Source of the DNA: Gammaproteobacteria bacterium | GTDB taxonomy: Bacteria; Pseudomonadota; Gammaproteobacteria; Ga0077554; Ga007554 | Assembly (NCBI GenBank): GCA_040183005.1 | Contig: JAMPIW010000007.1 | Location: 1,558,188 to 1,622,187 of the forward strand | Length of the DNA stretch: 64,000 bases | Direction of reading: 5' to 3' | In this document: in pieces, positions 44,669 to 54,117 of the stretch | Numbering within the stretch: the stretch's first letter is position 1 | How the letters are laid out: each line of letters begins with the position of its first letter | Notes under the pieces: generated by a model | Databases searched by the model: none | What the model was told of the DNA's origin: nothing | The model's input: the letters and a program-made list of their open reading frames with translations, nothing else | Made by a program: the position numbers and the translations under genes

Positions 44669-45349
44669 TAACCAAAAAAGGTTTTCTGGCTTTATATCTC
44701 GATGATATATCTGTTGTTCATGGAGTTTCGCCAGGGTTTTCGCGTAGGCTGCAATAGCCTCAACAATATTCTTTAATGACGAACCTTTTTTAAGTTGATC
44801 TTCCAACTTATGCGCTATTGGCATAGCGAGCCAAGCGGGGGTCTCTGCATCTAACCGCAGAGGTAAGAAAGCACTTTTGAAAGGCATTACTCCTAACGTC
44901 CCATTGAGGCGCTCTAATAATCCCACTTCAAATTGAAATCTCTGGAAAGGCTCACTTCGTTCAGTATGATGACCAGTTAGAATTTTGAGAGCAACGTGTT
45001 CACCATTACTCATTACACGCCAAACGGCAGCATTTCCACCTTTTCCTAGGCATTTACCCAGTGTCCACCCTCCGATACGCTGGCCCTTCTTAAATATAAA
45101 TTTTGTCATGCTGTTTTCGAAGGATAAAATCAAAAAGGAAAAAACACATCATAGCTGGGTCCCTTTCCATTGATCCAATGAGCGCGGCAGGCTGGGCTGA
45201 GTTCGCGAAGCCCAACACATCAAGCCAATGTTCACTATTACGCATACCTCATGATCCACAATAAAACAAAATTTCACCATCCACTTTTCAATAACATCAT
45301 CGCCCTCGCATCGCCCTCGATTGTTGGGCTTCATTTCATTCGCCCAACC

Positions 45350-45418
45350 ACGCTGGGTCACGCCAACATCGACACCGCGCGCATTTACGATAACCGCAGG
45401 ACCAAACCGAAGGACACC
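45350..45418 (+). pseudogene. Tyrosine recombinase, C-terminal relic
   Basis: TLGHANIDTARIYDNRRTKP and KDT resemble the last active-site block of phage-type integrases, including the nucleophile Tyr. Nothing of the earlier catalytic region is present. The 350 bases between the kinase relic and the GNAT gene otherwise hold GGGCTTCGC-type repeat fragments (near 45190-45216 and 45321-45345). Confidence 0.5.
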
Positions 45419-45460
45419 CAACGTGACGTATTGATTGCGCACCACCCTCCCCTGTTGGCG

Positions 45461-46245
<785 letters not shown>

Positions 46246-46433
46246 CGAAAGCTCCTCATTGGCTATTTTGTTATATTATAGCGGCACGTAACGTCTTTGT
46301 CATTACGAAGAGTCAAGCTGTCGTTTCGGAAACTTTGTTGGGCAGCGCTGACGGCAGCGCGCACGCCCATAGATAAACAGGCGGCCGACGGCTGAAAATG
46401 GAAAGGCCAACCTACACTACTGAGGTCAATTTT

Positions 46434-46770
46434 ATGGAACCGCTAAAGAAAAGATGCCATCAACGTCATTACCAGCCTGCCCGATGATGCGGACATGGAA
46501 GAAATCATGTACCGGCTCTATGTGCTGGAGAATATCCGGCGCGGGCAGGAAGACGTCGAGAAAGGCAAGACCACGCCCGCCGAGCAGGTGTTGCGAGATA
46601 TCCAATCATGGTGAAATGGACCAATCATGCCTTGGCCCCAGCTTCGCCATAATATTCACAATTACATCGCAGAAGATTCGCCGCTGTACGCCAAGCGCGT
46701 GTCGGATGCCCTGGTGCGCAAAGACCTTCTTGCTCGACGAATTTCCCCGGCTGCACCCATCACCGCCAGG
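46434..46770 (+). pseudogene. Decayed RelBE/ParDE-like toxin-antitoxin pair
   Basis: The antitoxin starts MEPLKK (46434) but needs a one-base correction to reach AINVITSLPDDADMEEIMYR..KGKTTPAEQVLRDIQSW, ending at 46614. The toxin ATG at 46608 overlaps it and reads MVKWTNHAL, then shifts frame before NIHNYIAEDSPLYAKRVSDA. Both genes carry frameshifts, so the module is dead. Confidence 0.75.
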
Positions 46771-46774
46771 CCTC

Positions 46775-47173
46775 CTATCCGAGAAAATTAAACCCTGGCA
46801 AAGATGACGCTTTCTTATCGAAAGTGACGGTATGTTCGCACCCGTCATAGACGTTTGCCTGCCCGATCAGGGCATCACAGAAATCCGCACTATTTGCATC
46901 GAAAGCGCGCAGTGCCTTCCACGCTACTTCGACATTTTCGATCAGCAACTGCTTAGTTGTCAGCAGCCCTTCTATGATCTCTTTTAGCTGCGGCTTGGTA
47001 ACACCGTAACAGCGCTGAAGCACCCACGTGATTTCGCACAGCGTGATGTGATTGATATAACCTGGCGCTTCCATTGTTAAGGTCTTCTCGACGAAGCGAG
47101 TTGCAATGGCCGACTGCTTCTTGTCATCTTGCACCAGATAACGGATCACGACATTGGTATCCAACCCGATCAA
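46775..47173 (-). CDS. PIN-domain toxin (VapC family)
   Basis: A 132-residue PIN protein: MIGLDTNVVIRYLVQDD, HITLCEITWVLQRCYGV and SADFCDALIGQANVYDGCEH hold the catalytic acids. It overlaps the AbrB-type antitoxin gene by four bases. It is distinct from the VapC at 40806. It looks intact. Confidence 0.92.
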   Translation of the reverse strand: MIGLDTNVVIRYLVQDDKKQSAIATRFVEKTLTMEAPGYINHITLCEITWVLQRCYGVTKPQLKEIIEGLLTTKQLLIENVEVAWKALRAFDANSADFCDALIGQANVYDGCEHTVTFDKKASSLPGFNFLG

Positions 47174-47409
47174 TTCGATCCTCCCATTTCAATAATGGCT
47201 CTGTCCATGTCTTCAATGGTGACTGGTTTTTTTGGTTTTGCCACGATGCCTTTGAGGGATCGCACGTCTTGCGTTGCGGCAACGATCTGAAAGACACCCG
47301 CTTGGATTTCGACGAACTCCACTCGGTCACCGGTGCTAACGCCAAGACGGGATCTTACGTCCTTTGGAATAGTAATCTGGCCTTTGCTGGTTATTGTCGC
47401 CGCGCTCAT
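47170..47409 (-). CDS. AbrB/MazE-type antitoxin
   Basis: A 79-residue protein: ATITSKGQITIPKDVRSRLG..GDRVEFVEIQAGVFQIVAA is a SpoVT/AbrB swapped-hairpin DNA-binding domain, followed by a toxin-binding tail (PVTIEDMDRAIIEMG). ATGA overlap with the PIN toxin gene shows co-translation. Confidence 0.92.
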   Translation of the reverse strand: MSAATITSKGQITIPKDVRSRLGVSTGDRVEFVEIQAGVFQIVAATQDVRSLKGIVAKPKKPVTIEDMDRAIIEMGGSN

Positions 47410-47544
47410 GATTAATGCCCCGAATAATTACCAATTACACCTATCCTTACTATGCAGCAAGGACAGATGCCGAGTCAATGCGCTTCCCGCTCAAGGCCGA
47501 TGTCTTCTTTCCCTCGATTAATGACGCCTGATATTGAAGTTTTT

Positions 47545-48825
47545 TCAAACTCTCGCCCCCGACACCGCGCCCCAGGTGGTGCGCCAGCGGGTCTTTACGC
47601 GTACCAGGCCAACCAAGCCAATCAAGGCCAACCCGGCGAATATCCAGAAACCGGTCGCAAAGTCACCCGTCATGCCTTTGGACCAACCCAGCGCTTTGGC
47701 GAGAAAGAATCCGCCCACGCCACCTGCCGCGCCTACCAATCCTGTCATCACACCCATTTCACGACGGAAGCGCTGCGGCACGAGCTGAAACACCGAACCA
47801 TTGCCCATGCCCAGCGCCATCGCGCCGACGAAGAAGATGGCCACCGCGCCCCAGGCAACACCGGGCAACTCGAACAGCCCCCAGCCACTTACCTTGGCAT
47901 CCGCTACCGTTCCTGCGACAGGCGCGGGACCTTCCGGCATCAAAGAGATGCTCAAATACGAGAGCGCCACGACCACGAATAACACCTGTAATGTCTTGAT
48001 GCCACCCATGCGGTCCGCCAGCCAACCCCCCACCGGGCGGAATAGTGAACCTGCAAACACTACAATAGCCACCATCATGCCCGCGGCCACGCCGGATGCG
48101 TGATACCACGTCGTAAAATACAGTGGCAGCGCATTGCCCAGGCCCACGAAACCCCCGAAGGTTATCGAATAGAAGAACATAAACCACCAGGTATCGGCAT
48201 CCTTGAGCACTGTGGCATAGTTCGCCAGCGTCACCGGTGTGGGTTGGTGCGGCGCATCCTTGGCCATCCAGCTATAGAGCAGGAAGACCAGCACGACAGG
48301 GATCAGCAGAAAACCGAATACCGCCTGCCAGCCAAAATTTTCCGCCAGCGACGGCACGATCATGGCGTCCAGCACCACGCCCATATTGCCCGCCCCGGCG
48401 ATGCCGAGCACGATGCCCTGATAATGCGGAGGATACCAGCGGCTGGCCTGCGGCAGTGCCACCGCAAAGCTCGCGCCTGCAAACCCGAGAATCACCCCGA
48501 ACAGCTCCACCTCCAGCTTGCTATGCAGCCCAGACAGCCAGGCATAGGCCAACCCCACCATGACAATGATCTGCCCCAACTGCCCTGCGCGTTTCGGGCC
48601 GATGTGATCCGCCAGCATCCCCATCGGCACACGCAGCAGCGCACCCGCCAGGATGGGTATAGCGACAATCGTGAATTTCTCTTCAATGGGCAGGCCCAGC
48701 TCCTGGGTGATATACAACGACAGCGGCCCGAGCACCACCCACACCATGAAGCTGATATCAAAATATAAAAATGCCGCCAACAGCGTGGGCCAATGCCCTG
48801 CCTGTTTGAAATCCTGAAAATTCAT
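47545..48825 (-). CDS. narK: Nitrate/nitrite transporter (NarK/NasA-type MFS)
   Basis: A 426-residue major-facilitator protein with about 12 helices. GPLSLYITQELGLPIEEKF, VPMGMLADHIGPKRAGQLGQ, FGFAGASFAVALPQASRWYP-like and GAAGGVGGFFLAKALGW are nitrate-signature regions. It imports nitrate for NasA. The order narK - kinase/phosphatase - nirB - nirD - nasA matches Pseudomonas, but accessory genes now intervene. A sigma-54 promoter lies about 80 bases upstream. Confidence 0.94.
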   Translation of the reverse strand: MNFQDFKQAGHWPTLLAAFLYFDISFMVWVVLGPLSLYITQELGLPIEEKFTIVAIPILAGALLRVPMGMLADHIGPKRAGQLGQIIVMVGLAYAWLSGLHSKLEVELFGVILGFAGASFAVALPQASRWYPPHYQGIVLGIAGAGNMGVVLDAMIVPSLAENFGWQAVFGFLLIPVVLVFLLYSWMAKDAPHQPTPVTLANYATVLKDADTWWFMFFYSITFGGFVGLGNALPLYFTTWYHASGVAAGMMVAIVVFAGSLFRPVGGWLADRMGGIKTLQVLFVVVALSYLSISLMPEGPAPVAGTVADAKVSGWGLFELPGVAWGAVAIFFVGAMALGMGNGSVFQLVPQRFRREMGVMTGLVGAAGGVGGFFLAKALGWSKGMTGDFATGFWIFAGLALIGLVGLVRVKTRWRTTWGAVSGARV

Positions 48826-48905
48826 CCTCTACACCTCTGATTACCGGCGCTATGCTCGCACCGGGCTGGATCGCATACTAAATAAGTGCACATGCACTCA
48901 TGCAG

Positions 48906-48921
48906 AGCAAGCCGTGTGCCA
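48906..48921 (-). promoter_or_regulatory. Sigma-54 promoter of narK
   Basis: On the minus strand TGGCACACGGCTTGCT is an exact match to TGGCACRNNNNTTGCW. It lies about 80 bases before the narK start. It mirrors the nirB promoter and suggests shared nitrogen control. Confidence 0.85.
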
Positions 48922-48968
48922 ACTTCGGAGAATTGATCTGATATTATTAATATATAAAGATAAAATAA

Positions 48969-48986
48969 GCGCACCATAAAATGGCG
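48969..48986. promoter_or_regulatory. Weak NtrC-like site upstream of narK
   Basis: GCGCACCATAAAATGGCG keeps GCACC and part of the opposite half-site, about 50 bases upstream of the sigma-54 promoter. The match is weaker than those before nirB. The 415-base interval 48826-49240 otherwise shows no gene I trust. Confidence 0.4.
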
Positions 48987-49240
48987 GGGGATTCAGAATG
49001 GCTCTTGCGCACCAACTTCGAGCGCAAACCATCGACCCTTTATCAATTTGGTGCGATTGATGAGAAGACTGCAATCAAAATGAGACTTCCCGGAAACAGA
49101 GGTGCCGGGGAAACAAAAGTGGCTCAGTTTGAAAAAGTTTGGCGCTTTTTTGATCTGGGTAAAAAAGTCACTACCATGATATGGTTCAATATGTTTCACT
49201 GCATTGGCGATAGATTCGATTTATTCCAGAGAGGCGCATC

Positions 49241-49756
49241 ATGTACCGATTATTATGGCTAGTCTTGCCGGGCCTGCTGCTCGGTGCCTGCGCCACGATA
49301 CCGGCCGAGCTTACTAAGGGTCCTTACACCCAGGTGACGCCGCAAGAGGCCCAGACTGTAAAACATGATGGACAGCGGGTACGCTGGGGCGGAGTAATTG
49401 TCGATACAACGCCCGGCGCGAAGGAAACCTGCTTTCGCGTGCTGGCGCTCCCCCTCGACAGCAGTGCACGCCCGGAACGCAGCGATAACGCACTGGGACG
49501 CTTCATCGGATGCGCGCCGGCCTTTTATGACCCGGCGGTATATGCCGCAGGACGTGAAATTACGGTTACTGGAGTGCTCGATGGCGTCGAATCCGGCACT
49601 GTAGACAACTATCGCTATGTGTTTCCCAAGCTTAGGCTGGAGACGGTGTACCTGTGGCCGCAACGGCCCAATGTGATTTATGTCCCCTATCGAGATCCCT
49701 TCTGGAACCCCTTCTACGGCCCCTATTGGCCTTATAGCCCTTACCCCTGGTGGTAA
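49241..49756 (+). CDS. Slp-family outer-membrane lipoprotein
   Basis: A 171-residue lipoprotein: the signal MYRLLWLVLPGLLLGAC has its lipidation Cys at 17. VTPQEAQTVKHDGQRVRWGG, FRVLALPLDSSARPERSDNA, GRFI and AAGREITVTGVLDGVESGTV follow the Slp pattern. The end is rich in Tyr, Pro and Trp (DPFWNPFYGPYWPYSPYPWW). AGAGAGGCG precedes the ATG. A second slp gene follows after three bases, so they form one operon. Slp proteins are linked to starvation and acid stress. Confidence 0.92.
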   Translation: MYRLLWLVLPGLLLGACATIPAELTKGPYTQVTPQEAQTVKHDGQRVRWGGVIVDTTPGAKETCFRVLALPLDSSARPERSDNALGRFIGCAPAFYDPAVYAAGREITVTGVLDGVESGTVDNYRYVFPKLRLETVYLWPQRPNVIYVPYRDPFWNPFYGPYWPYSPYPWW

Positions 49757-49759
49757 ACA

Positions 49760-50269
49760 ATGAATAATACATCGCGCTGGCTCGGCTTGTTGATGGTGGT
49801 GCTGGTAAGCGGCTGCGCCGCTAATCCGCCTTTCTCTGCGGAGAAGCTGATGATGGTGGACCGCAGCCTCACTCCGCAGCACGTATCGCAAAACAATATT
49901 GCGCCGAAAACCGCCGTATTATGGGGAGGGGTGATAGTCGACAGCCGCAATATGAACGACTATACCGAGCTGACTGTGCTTGGTTACCCGCTCGACTCCA
50001 GCCAGCGACCTGAAACTGCCAAGACATCCATCGGCCGCTTTCTGGTGCGGCGGCCTGAATACCTGGAACCCCTGATATACTCCCCAAAACGCGAGATCAC
50101 TGTGGTGGGGATGGTAGATGAGGTTACGGAGGGCCGCGTGGGTGACAGCCCCTATCACTACCCGGTCGTAAAAGCAGACAGGATTTACCTCTGGCCGCTC
50201 CGCAGTGCCGGCGCGTCCCGGTTTAGTATCGGAGTCGGGGTCGGGGTCGGGGTCGGGATTATACGTTAG
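49760..50269 (+). CDS. Second Slp-family lipoprotein
   Basis: A 169-residue lipoprotein with lipidation Cys19 (MNNTSRWLGLLMVVLVSGC). VLWGGVIVDSRNMNDYTELT, VLGYPLDSSQRPETAKTSIG and KREITVVGMVDEVTEGRVGD match the preceding Slp protein, so the pair arose by duplication. The C-terminus ends in a GVGVGVGVG run encoded by a hexanucleotide repeat, which may vary in length. Confidence 0.9.
   Translation: MNNTSRWLGLLMVVLVSGCAANPPFSAEKLMMVDRSLTPQHVSQNNIAPKTAVLWGGVIVDSRNMNDYTELTVLGYPLDSSQRPETAKTSIGRFLVRRPEYLEPLIYSPKREITVVGMVDEVTEGRVGDSPYHYPVVKADRIYLWPLRSAGASRFSIGVGVGVGVGIIR
50234..50257 (+). repeat. (GTCGGG)x4 tandem repeat in slp gene end
   Basis: Four exact copies of GTCGGG encode alternating Gly-Val at the C-terminus of the second Slp protein. 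Hexamer slippage would keep the frame, so only tail length would change. Confidence 0.9.
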
Positions 50270-50406
50270 CAATATAAAGCCGCATCCAAGGGTAACACTG
50301 ACTGATTGAGTACCGTCCTCGTCATGCATGTAGTAAACGTATTCCTGCAAGAGATACGCACGCAACACCTCCATTCGTATCTTGGGCGCTTACAAAAGAG
50401 CAAGAA

Positions 50407-50982
50407 ATGAAAGTCAATGATAGCGGTATGCCAGAAGAAGCCTATTGGAATAGCTTGTTTGACATCGAAGGCATAGTTGATTGGCTGGCGATTACAAAAG
50501 ACTCCACGATTGTTGAAATTGGTTGCGGGTATGGCACCTTCACTGTCCCCATAGCAAAGAAATCGGGAGGCAATATCTACGCTTTTGACATTGAGCCATC
50601 AATGATTGAAATCTCGCGGGAGAATGTATACAAATTCGGGCTGTCAAACGTAATATTCAGCTTGCGAGATATTCTTGAGCAGGGAGCAGGCATTGAGTCC
50701 AATAGCGCGGACATGGTTTTGCTTTTTAATATCCTTCACTTCAGTGAAAGAAGAATGCTGCTTGCCGAAGCATCACGCATTCTCAAGAAAGGAGGCGTTG
50801 TGGCAATTATTCATTGGAGAAAGGACATTCCTACTCCGCGTGGCCCGGCTCTTGATCTTCGGCCAGATATAACTCAAATACTAAATGCATGTGAAGGGCT
50901 AAATTTGCGCTATCAAGGCAACAGTAGAATACTGGAGCCGTACCATTGGGGTATTCAATTGGTCAAAGAGGTGTCGGCATGA
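50407..50982 (+). CDS. SAM-dependent class I methyltransferase
   Basis: A 191-residue protein: the SAM-binding motif I is TIVEIGCGYGTFTVPIAKK, followed by GNIYAFDIEPSMIEISRENV, the motif DMVLLFNILHFSERRMLLAEA and ILKKGGVVAIIHWRKD. The substrate is unknown. Codon use and base composition are more AT-rich than the flanking slp and tolC genes, suggesting transfer. The stop overlaps the ATG of a DsrE-like gene, and an attC-like hairpin follows the pair. Confidence 0.85.
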   Translation: MKVNDSGMPEEAYWNSLFDIEGIVDWLAITKDSTIVEIGCGYGTFTVPIAKKSGGNIYAFDIEPSMIEISRENVYKFGLSNVIFSLRDILEQGAGIESNSADMVLLFNILHFSERRMLLAEASRILKKGGVVAIIHWRKDIPTPRGPALDLRPDITQILNACEGLNLRYQGNSRILEPYHWGIQLVKEVSA

Positions 50983-51299
50983 AAATGGGTATCATCATTG
51001 AATCAAATGAACCGGAAAAGGCTTGGAATGCGGTTCGCTTCGGTAACGCCGCCCTGAAGCAAGGGCATGAGGCAAAAATCTTTTTAATGAGTGCCGGCGT
51101 TGAAATAGAAAATATCACTCATGAAAAATACAACGCAAAAGTGCAGATTGAAGAGTTCGCAAAAAATGGCGGGGTCGTTTTGGCTTGCGGAACCTGTCTT
51201 AAATCACGCAATCAAAGTGAAACCGACGTTTGCCCAATATCAACGATGCTTGATTGTGTGAATATGGTTGAGTGGGCTGACAAGGTTATTTCATTTTGA
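50979..51299 (+). CDS. DsrE-family-like small protein
   Basis: A 106-residue protein starting in an ATGA overlap with the methyltransferase gene: MKMGIIIESNEPEKAWNAVR, FGNAALKQGHEAKIFLMSAG and ACGTCLKSRNQSETDVC. The fold pattern and the Cys pair (CGTC) fit the DsrE/YchN family, some of which move sulfur. The partner is not known. AT-rich like the methyltransferase gene. Translational coupling suggests the two act together. Confidence 0.78.
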   Translation: MKMGIIIESNEPEKAWNAVRFGNAALKQGHEAKIFLMSAGVEIENITHEKYNAKVQIEEFAKNGGVVLACGTCLKSRNQSETDVCPISTMLDCVNMVEWADKVISF

Positions 51300-51306
51300 G
51301 CCGCGC

Positions 51307-51367
51307 GCCTAACTCAAGTCGTTGCAGCGGACGCGCTAAAGCGCGCCGCTGAACTCCAACGATATGC
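51307..51367. other. attC-like (integron cassette) recombination hairpin
   Basis: GCCTAAC (51307-51313) fits an attC R'' box. CAGCGG-A-CGCGC and GCGCGCCGCTG form the central stem with an unpaired A and a TAAA loop. GAACTC then leads to AACGATATGC where the R' box GTTRRRY should be. The layout matches attC sites of gene cassettes, but the R' box is degenerate. It follows the methyltransferase/DsrE pair by eight bases. Confidence 0.5.
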
Positions 51368-51456
51368 GCCGACCTTTTGCGTTCGTCCGAAGTTTATTAG
51401 TCCTGCTGTGTGACAAAGTGATCAAGGGATGCGGTGGCATACCCATAAAGGGCACA

Positions 51457-52893
51457 ATGAGGCAAAATCGGGCGAAAGAGCGGCAGCTCCTGCTCGCCAT
51501 ACTCTGTCTGCTAGGCCCGGCGGATGCCCTTCCGGCATCACTATTTCAGAATCTCGATGACCCGTTCTCCACCGGCACGCTGACGAGCGCGAGCCCTGCG
51601 AACCTTGGCGGAACAGAAGGCGGCGAGCTATCCTGCGCCTTCCCTCCCAACGGAAAGAATGCATTGGGATTGGTTGATGTGATCGAGCACGCACTGTGCA
51701 ACAATCCGCAAACCCACCAAGCGTGGGCAACCGCAAAAGTGCAGGCGGCGCAGGTCGGTGTTGCTGAATCAGCCTTTCTTCCCAGCCTGAACCTCACCGG
51801 GCAGACCGCACGCTCCCTCGCCTCTTCCACCAACACGCGCCCAGCCCTGGCTCAAACGCTAATCAGCGCAACGCCTGCAATGAACTATTTGTTGTTCGAT
51901 TTTGGCGGTCGCAATGCCACCCTTGAAAGCGCACGCCAATCGCTTGCCGCTGCGAACTGGACACAAAATGCAACGCTGCAAAATGTGTTTTTTTCCGCAG
52001 TGCAGGATTATTACCTGATGTTCGCAGCGCAAGCCACGGTTATCTCGGCATCAGAGGCGGAAAAATCCAGCTTGGAGGCCATGAACGCCGCCGAGTCGCG
52101 CTACAAGGCGGGCGTCGTGACACCCGCCGACAAATTACAGGCTCAAACTGCTTATGCGCAAGCCAAACTCAATCGCATACAGGCGGAGGGAAACGCGCAA
52201 ATTGCAAAAGGAACCTTGGCGAATGTCATTGGGATAGACCCGGATTATGGGATTGAGATCCTGCCACCACGGATTCAGGAGCCGGATGAAGGCCAGGAAC
52301 AAAAGGTGCGCGAACTGATTACCACCGCAAAACAGCAGCGTCCCGATCTCGCTGCGGCGGAAGCCCAAGTCAATGCTGCAATACAAAACATCAAGTCGAC
52401 GGAAGCAACCGGGAAGCCGATAATTTCCCTGTTCGCCAACTACGGATACAGTCATTCCAACGTCGTCGAGCAACCGCAAACCACGGCACTGGGGGTTTCG
52501 ATCAACGTTCCAATATTCACTGGCTTTAACAACACCTACCGGATTCGTGCGGCCCGTGCGCAAGCAGAGGTTACGGCCGCCCAGCGAGACCAAGTCAAGA
52601 ACCAGGTGGCGCTGGACACATGGAGCGCTTATCACGCGCTCAACACCACGCGGGAGACACTGAGGAGCACCGCTGATCTGGTCGCCAGCGCCACGCAGGC
52701 GGAACGTGTAGCACTCGGCCGATACAAGGCGGGAGCGGGAACCATCCTGGATCTGCTCACTGCACAGGCGAGTCTTGCCAATGCGCGCCTGCAACGCATT
52801 CAGTCGCAATACAATTGGCATGTCGCCAAAGCGAGGCTTGCGCAAGCGATTGGGCGGCTGGATTTTTCCAGCATCGCATCAACCTCACAGTGA
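51457..52893 (+). CDS. TolC-family outer-membrane efflux protein
   Basis: A 478-residue protein from the ATG at 51457, which starts a signal peptide (RQLLLAILCLLGPADALPAS). An earlier in-frame ATG at 51364 lies within the attC-like hairpin and is doubtful. TolC-type repeats are visible: LVDVIEHALCNNPQTHQAWA, FFSAVQDYYLMFAAQ, SRYKAGVVTPADKLQAQTAYAQ and ALGRYKAGAGTILDLLTAQA. It is the outer-membrane channel for the MacA/MacB-type genes that follow on the same strand. Confidence 0.92.
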   Translation: MRQNRAKERQLLLAILCLLGPADALPASLFQNLDDPFSTGTLTSASPANLGGTEGGELSCAFPPNGKNALGLVDVIEHALCNNPQTHQAWATAKVQAAQVGVAESAFLPSLNLTGQTARSLASSTNTRPALAQTLISATPAMNYLLFDFGGRNATLESARQSLAAANWTQNATLQNVFFSAVQDYYLMFAAQATVISASEAEKSSLEAMNAAESRYKAGVVTPADKLQAQTAYAQAKLNRIQAEGNAQIAKGTLANVIGIDPDYGIEILPPRIQEPDEGQEQKVRELITTAKQQRPDLAAAEAQVNAAIQNIKSTEATGKPIISLFANYGYSHSNVVEQPQTTALGVSINVPIFTGFNNTYRIRAARAQAEVTAAQRDQVKNQVALDTWSAYHALNTTRETLRSTADLVASATQAERVALGRYKAGAGTILDLLTAQASLANARLQRIQSQYNWHVAKARLAQAIGRLDFSSIASTSQ

Positions 52894-52935
52894 TGGCTGC
52901 TGCGCAGAAACCCTGACCAGAAAGGATCATCAAGC

Positions 52936-54117
52936 ATGGCGCAGTCGAAGTTTTCCCTGGCAAAAATGGTCGCAGTAGTAGTGCTGCTCGCGATTATCGC
53001 CGGAGCCTACTCCTGGTGGAACACGAAACGCGCCCTTCCCGCAGAGAAACGTTATGTGACCGAAGTGGTGAGTTATGGCGATGTCGCAATGACCGTCACA
53101 GCCAATGGGACAATCAACCCCGTGGTGTTGGTGAATGTAGGCACGCAAGTATCGGGGACCGTCAAAAAGCTCTATGCGGATTTCAACGGCCAAGTCACTG
53201 CAGGCCAAAAGTTGCTTGAGCTGGACCCTTCAATCTACGAAGCAGCCGTCGGGCAGAGCAGAGCCTCCGTCGCCAACGCTGAAGCATCACTGAAGCTCGC
53301 CCAGGCGAACGAGAAACGTACCAGGGAATTATACGGTCAGGAATATGTATCCAGACAGGAACTCGACCAGTCCGTGCAGGCCCGCGAGTCGGCACAGGCG
53401 CAACTCCATCTCGCGCAGGCTCAGCTCAGGCGCGACCGGACAAATCTCGGCTATACCATCATCCGTTCCCCGGTTTCAGGAGTCGTTGTATCCCGGGTGG
53501 TCGATCTGGGCCAAACCGTCGCCGCCAGCTTCCAGACGCCGGTACTGTTCACCATCGCCCAGGATGTGCGCCAGATGCAGATCGACACTAATGTCGCGGA
53601 AGCGGATGTCGGTAACGTCCGTGTCGGCCAACTGGTTCGGTTCAACGTGGACGCCTTTCCTAACCGCTCGTTCCAGGGTACCGTGAAACAAATTCGGCTC
53701 AACCCGATCACGGTGCAGAACGTCGTAACGTACGATGTGGTCGTAGGCGTGGAAAACCCCGACAAGACCCTGTTCCCGGGCATGACTGCATATATCAACA
53801 TCGTCGTCACCCAGCGCAACAACGTGCCATTAATTCCCAATGCGGCGATGCGTTTCAAACCCAAGGAAGAGCAACAACCGGCCGGCAAAGTTACACCCGC
53901 GCGAAAAAAACGGGAGCCCGGGTCTGCAACTGTCTATGTGCTGAAAGAGGGACAACTGAAACCTGTCAAGGTACGGATCGGCATCACAGACAATAAGTAC
54001 ACTGAAGTGCTGGGCGGCGACCTCAAGCCAGGTGACAAGGTCGTTACCGACGACTTGAACGAGCAAGCCGGCGGTGGTGCCGGATCGGCGCAATCATTCC
54101 GGGTCAGGATGTTCTAA
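52936..54117 (+). CDS. macA: MacA-like periplasmic adaptor
   Basis: A 393-residue membrane-fusion protein with an N-terminal membrane anchor (MVAVVVLLAIIAGAYSWW). The lipoyl half (GTVKKLYADFNGQVTAGQKL), a coiled-coil hairpin (VANAEASLKLAQANEKRTRE) and the barrel domain (SPVSGVVVSRVVDLGQTVAA; FPGMTAYINIVVTQR) follow in order. It links the TolC-type channel to the MacB-like transporter. AGAAAGGA precedes the ATG. Confidence 0.93.
   Translation: MAQSKFSLAKMVAVVVLLAIIAGAYSWWNTKRALPAEKRYVTEVVSYGDVAMTVTANGTINPVVLVNVGTQVSGTVKKLYADFNGQVTAGQKLLELDPSIYEAAVGQSRASVANAEASLKLAQANEKRTRELYGQEYVSRQELDQSVQARESAQAQLHLAQAQLRRDRTNLGYTIIRSPVSGVVVSRVVDLGQTVAASFQTPVLFTIAQDVRQMQIDTNVAEADVGNVRVGQLVRFNVDAFPNRSFQGTVKQIRLNPITVQNVVTYDVVVGVENPDKTLFPGMTAYINIVVTQRNNVPLIPNAAMRFKPKEEQQPAGKVTPARKKREPGSATVYVLKEGQLKPVKVRIGITDNKYTEVLGGDLKPGDKVVTDDLNEQAGGGAGSAQSFRVRMF

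Larger units (their letters stand above)
42915..45109 (-). pseudogene. Ser/Thr protein kinase gene interrupted by an IS5-family element
   Basis: The N-terminal half (45109 to 44669: GQRIGGWTLGKCLGKGGNAA..VALKIL, ending IYHRDIKPENLFWL) and C-terminal half (43844 to 42915: DGNWIIGDFGIASFPDKPEL, FGPLFYQAPELL) join in frame when the IS and one TA are removed, giving 456 residues. After the kinase domain come a Glu/Arg-rich coiled coil and a C-terminal region with VGYMTVLKGAGVYSGVALRI that I cannot assign. As it stands the gene is split within the catalytic loop. No partner gene is evident. Confidence 0.88.

Noticed and set aside
48981-49262. Open frame of 93 codons upstream of the first slp gene
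   Set aside because: No recognisable domain and no clear ribosome site; it overlaps the slp start and crosses the narK regulatory region. Likely chance.
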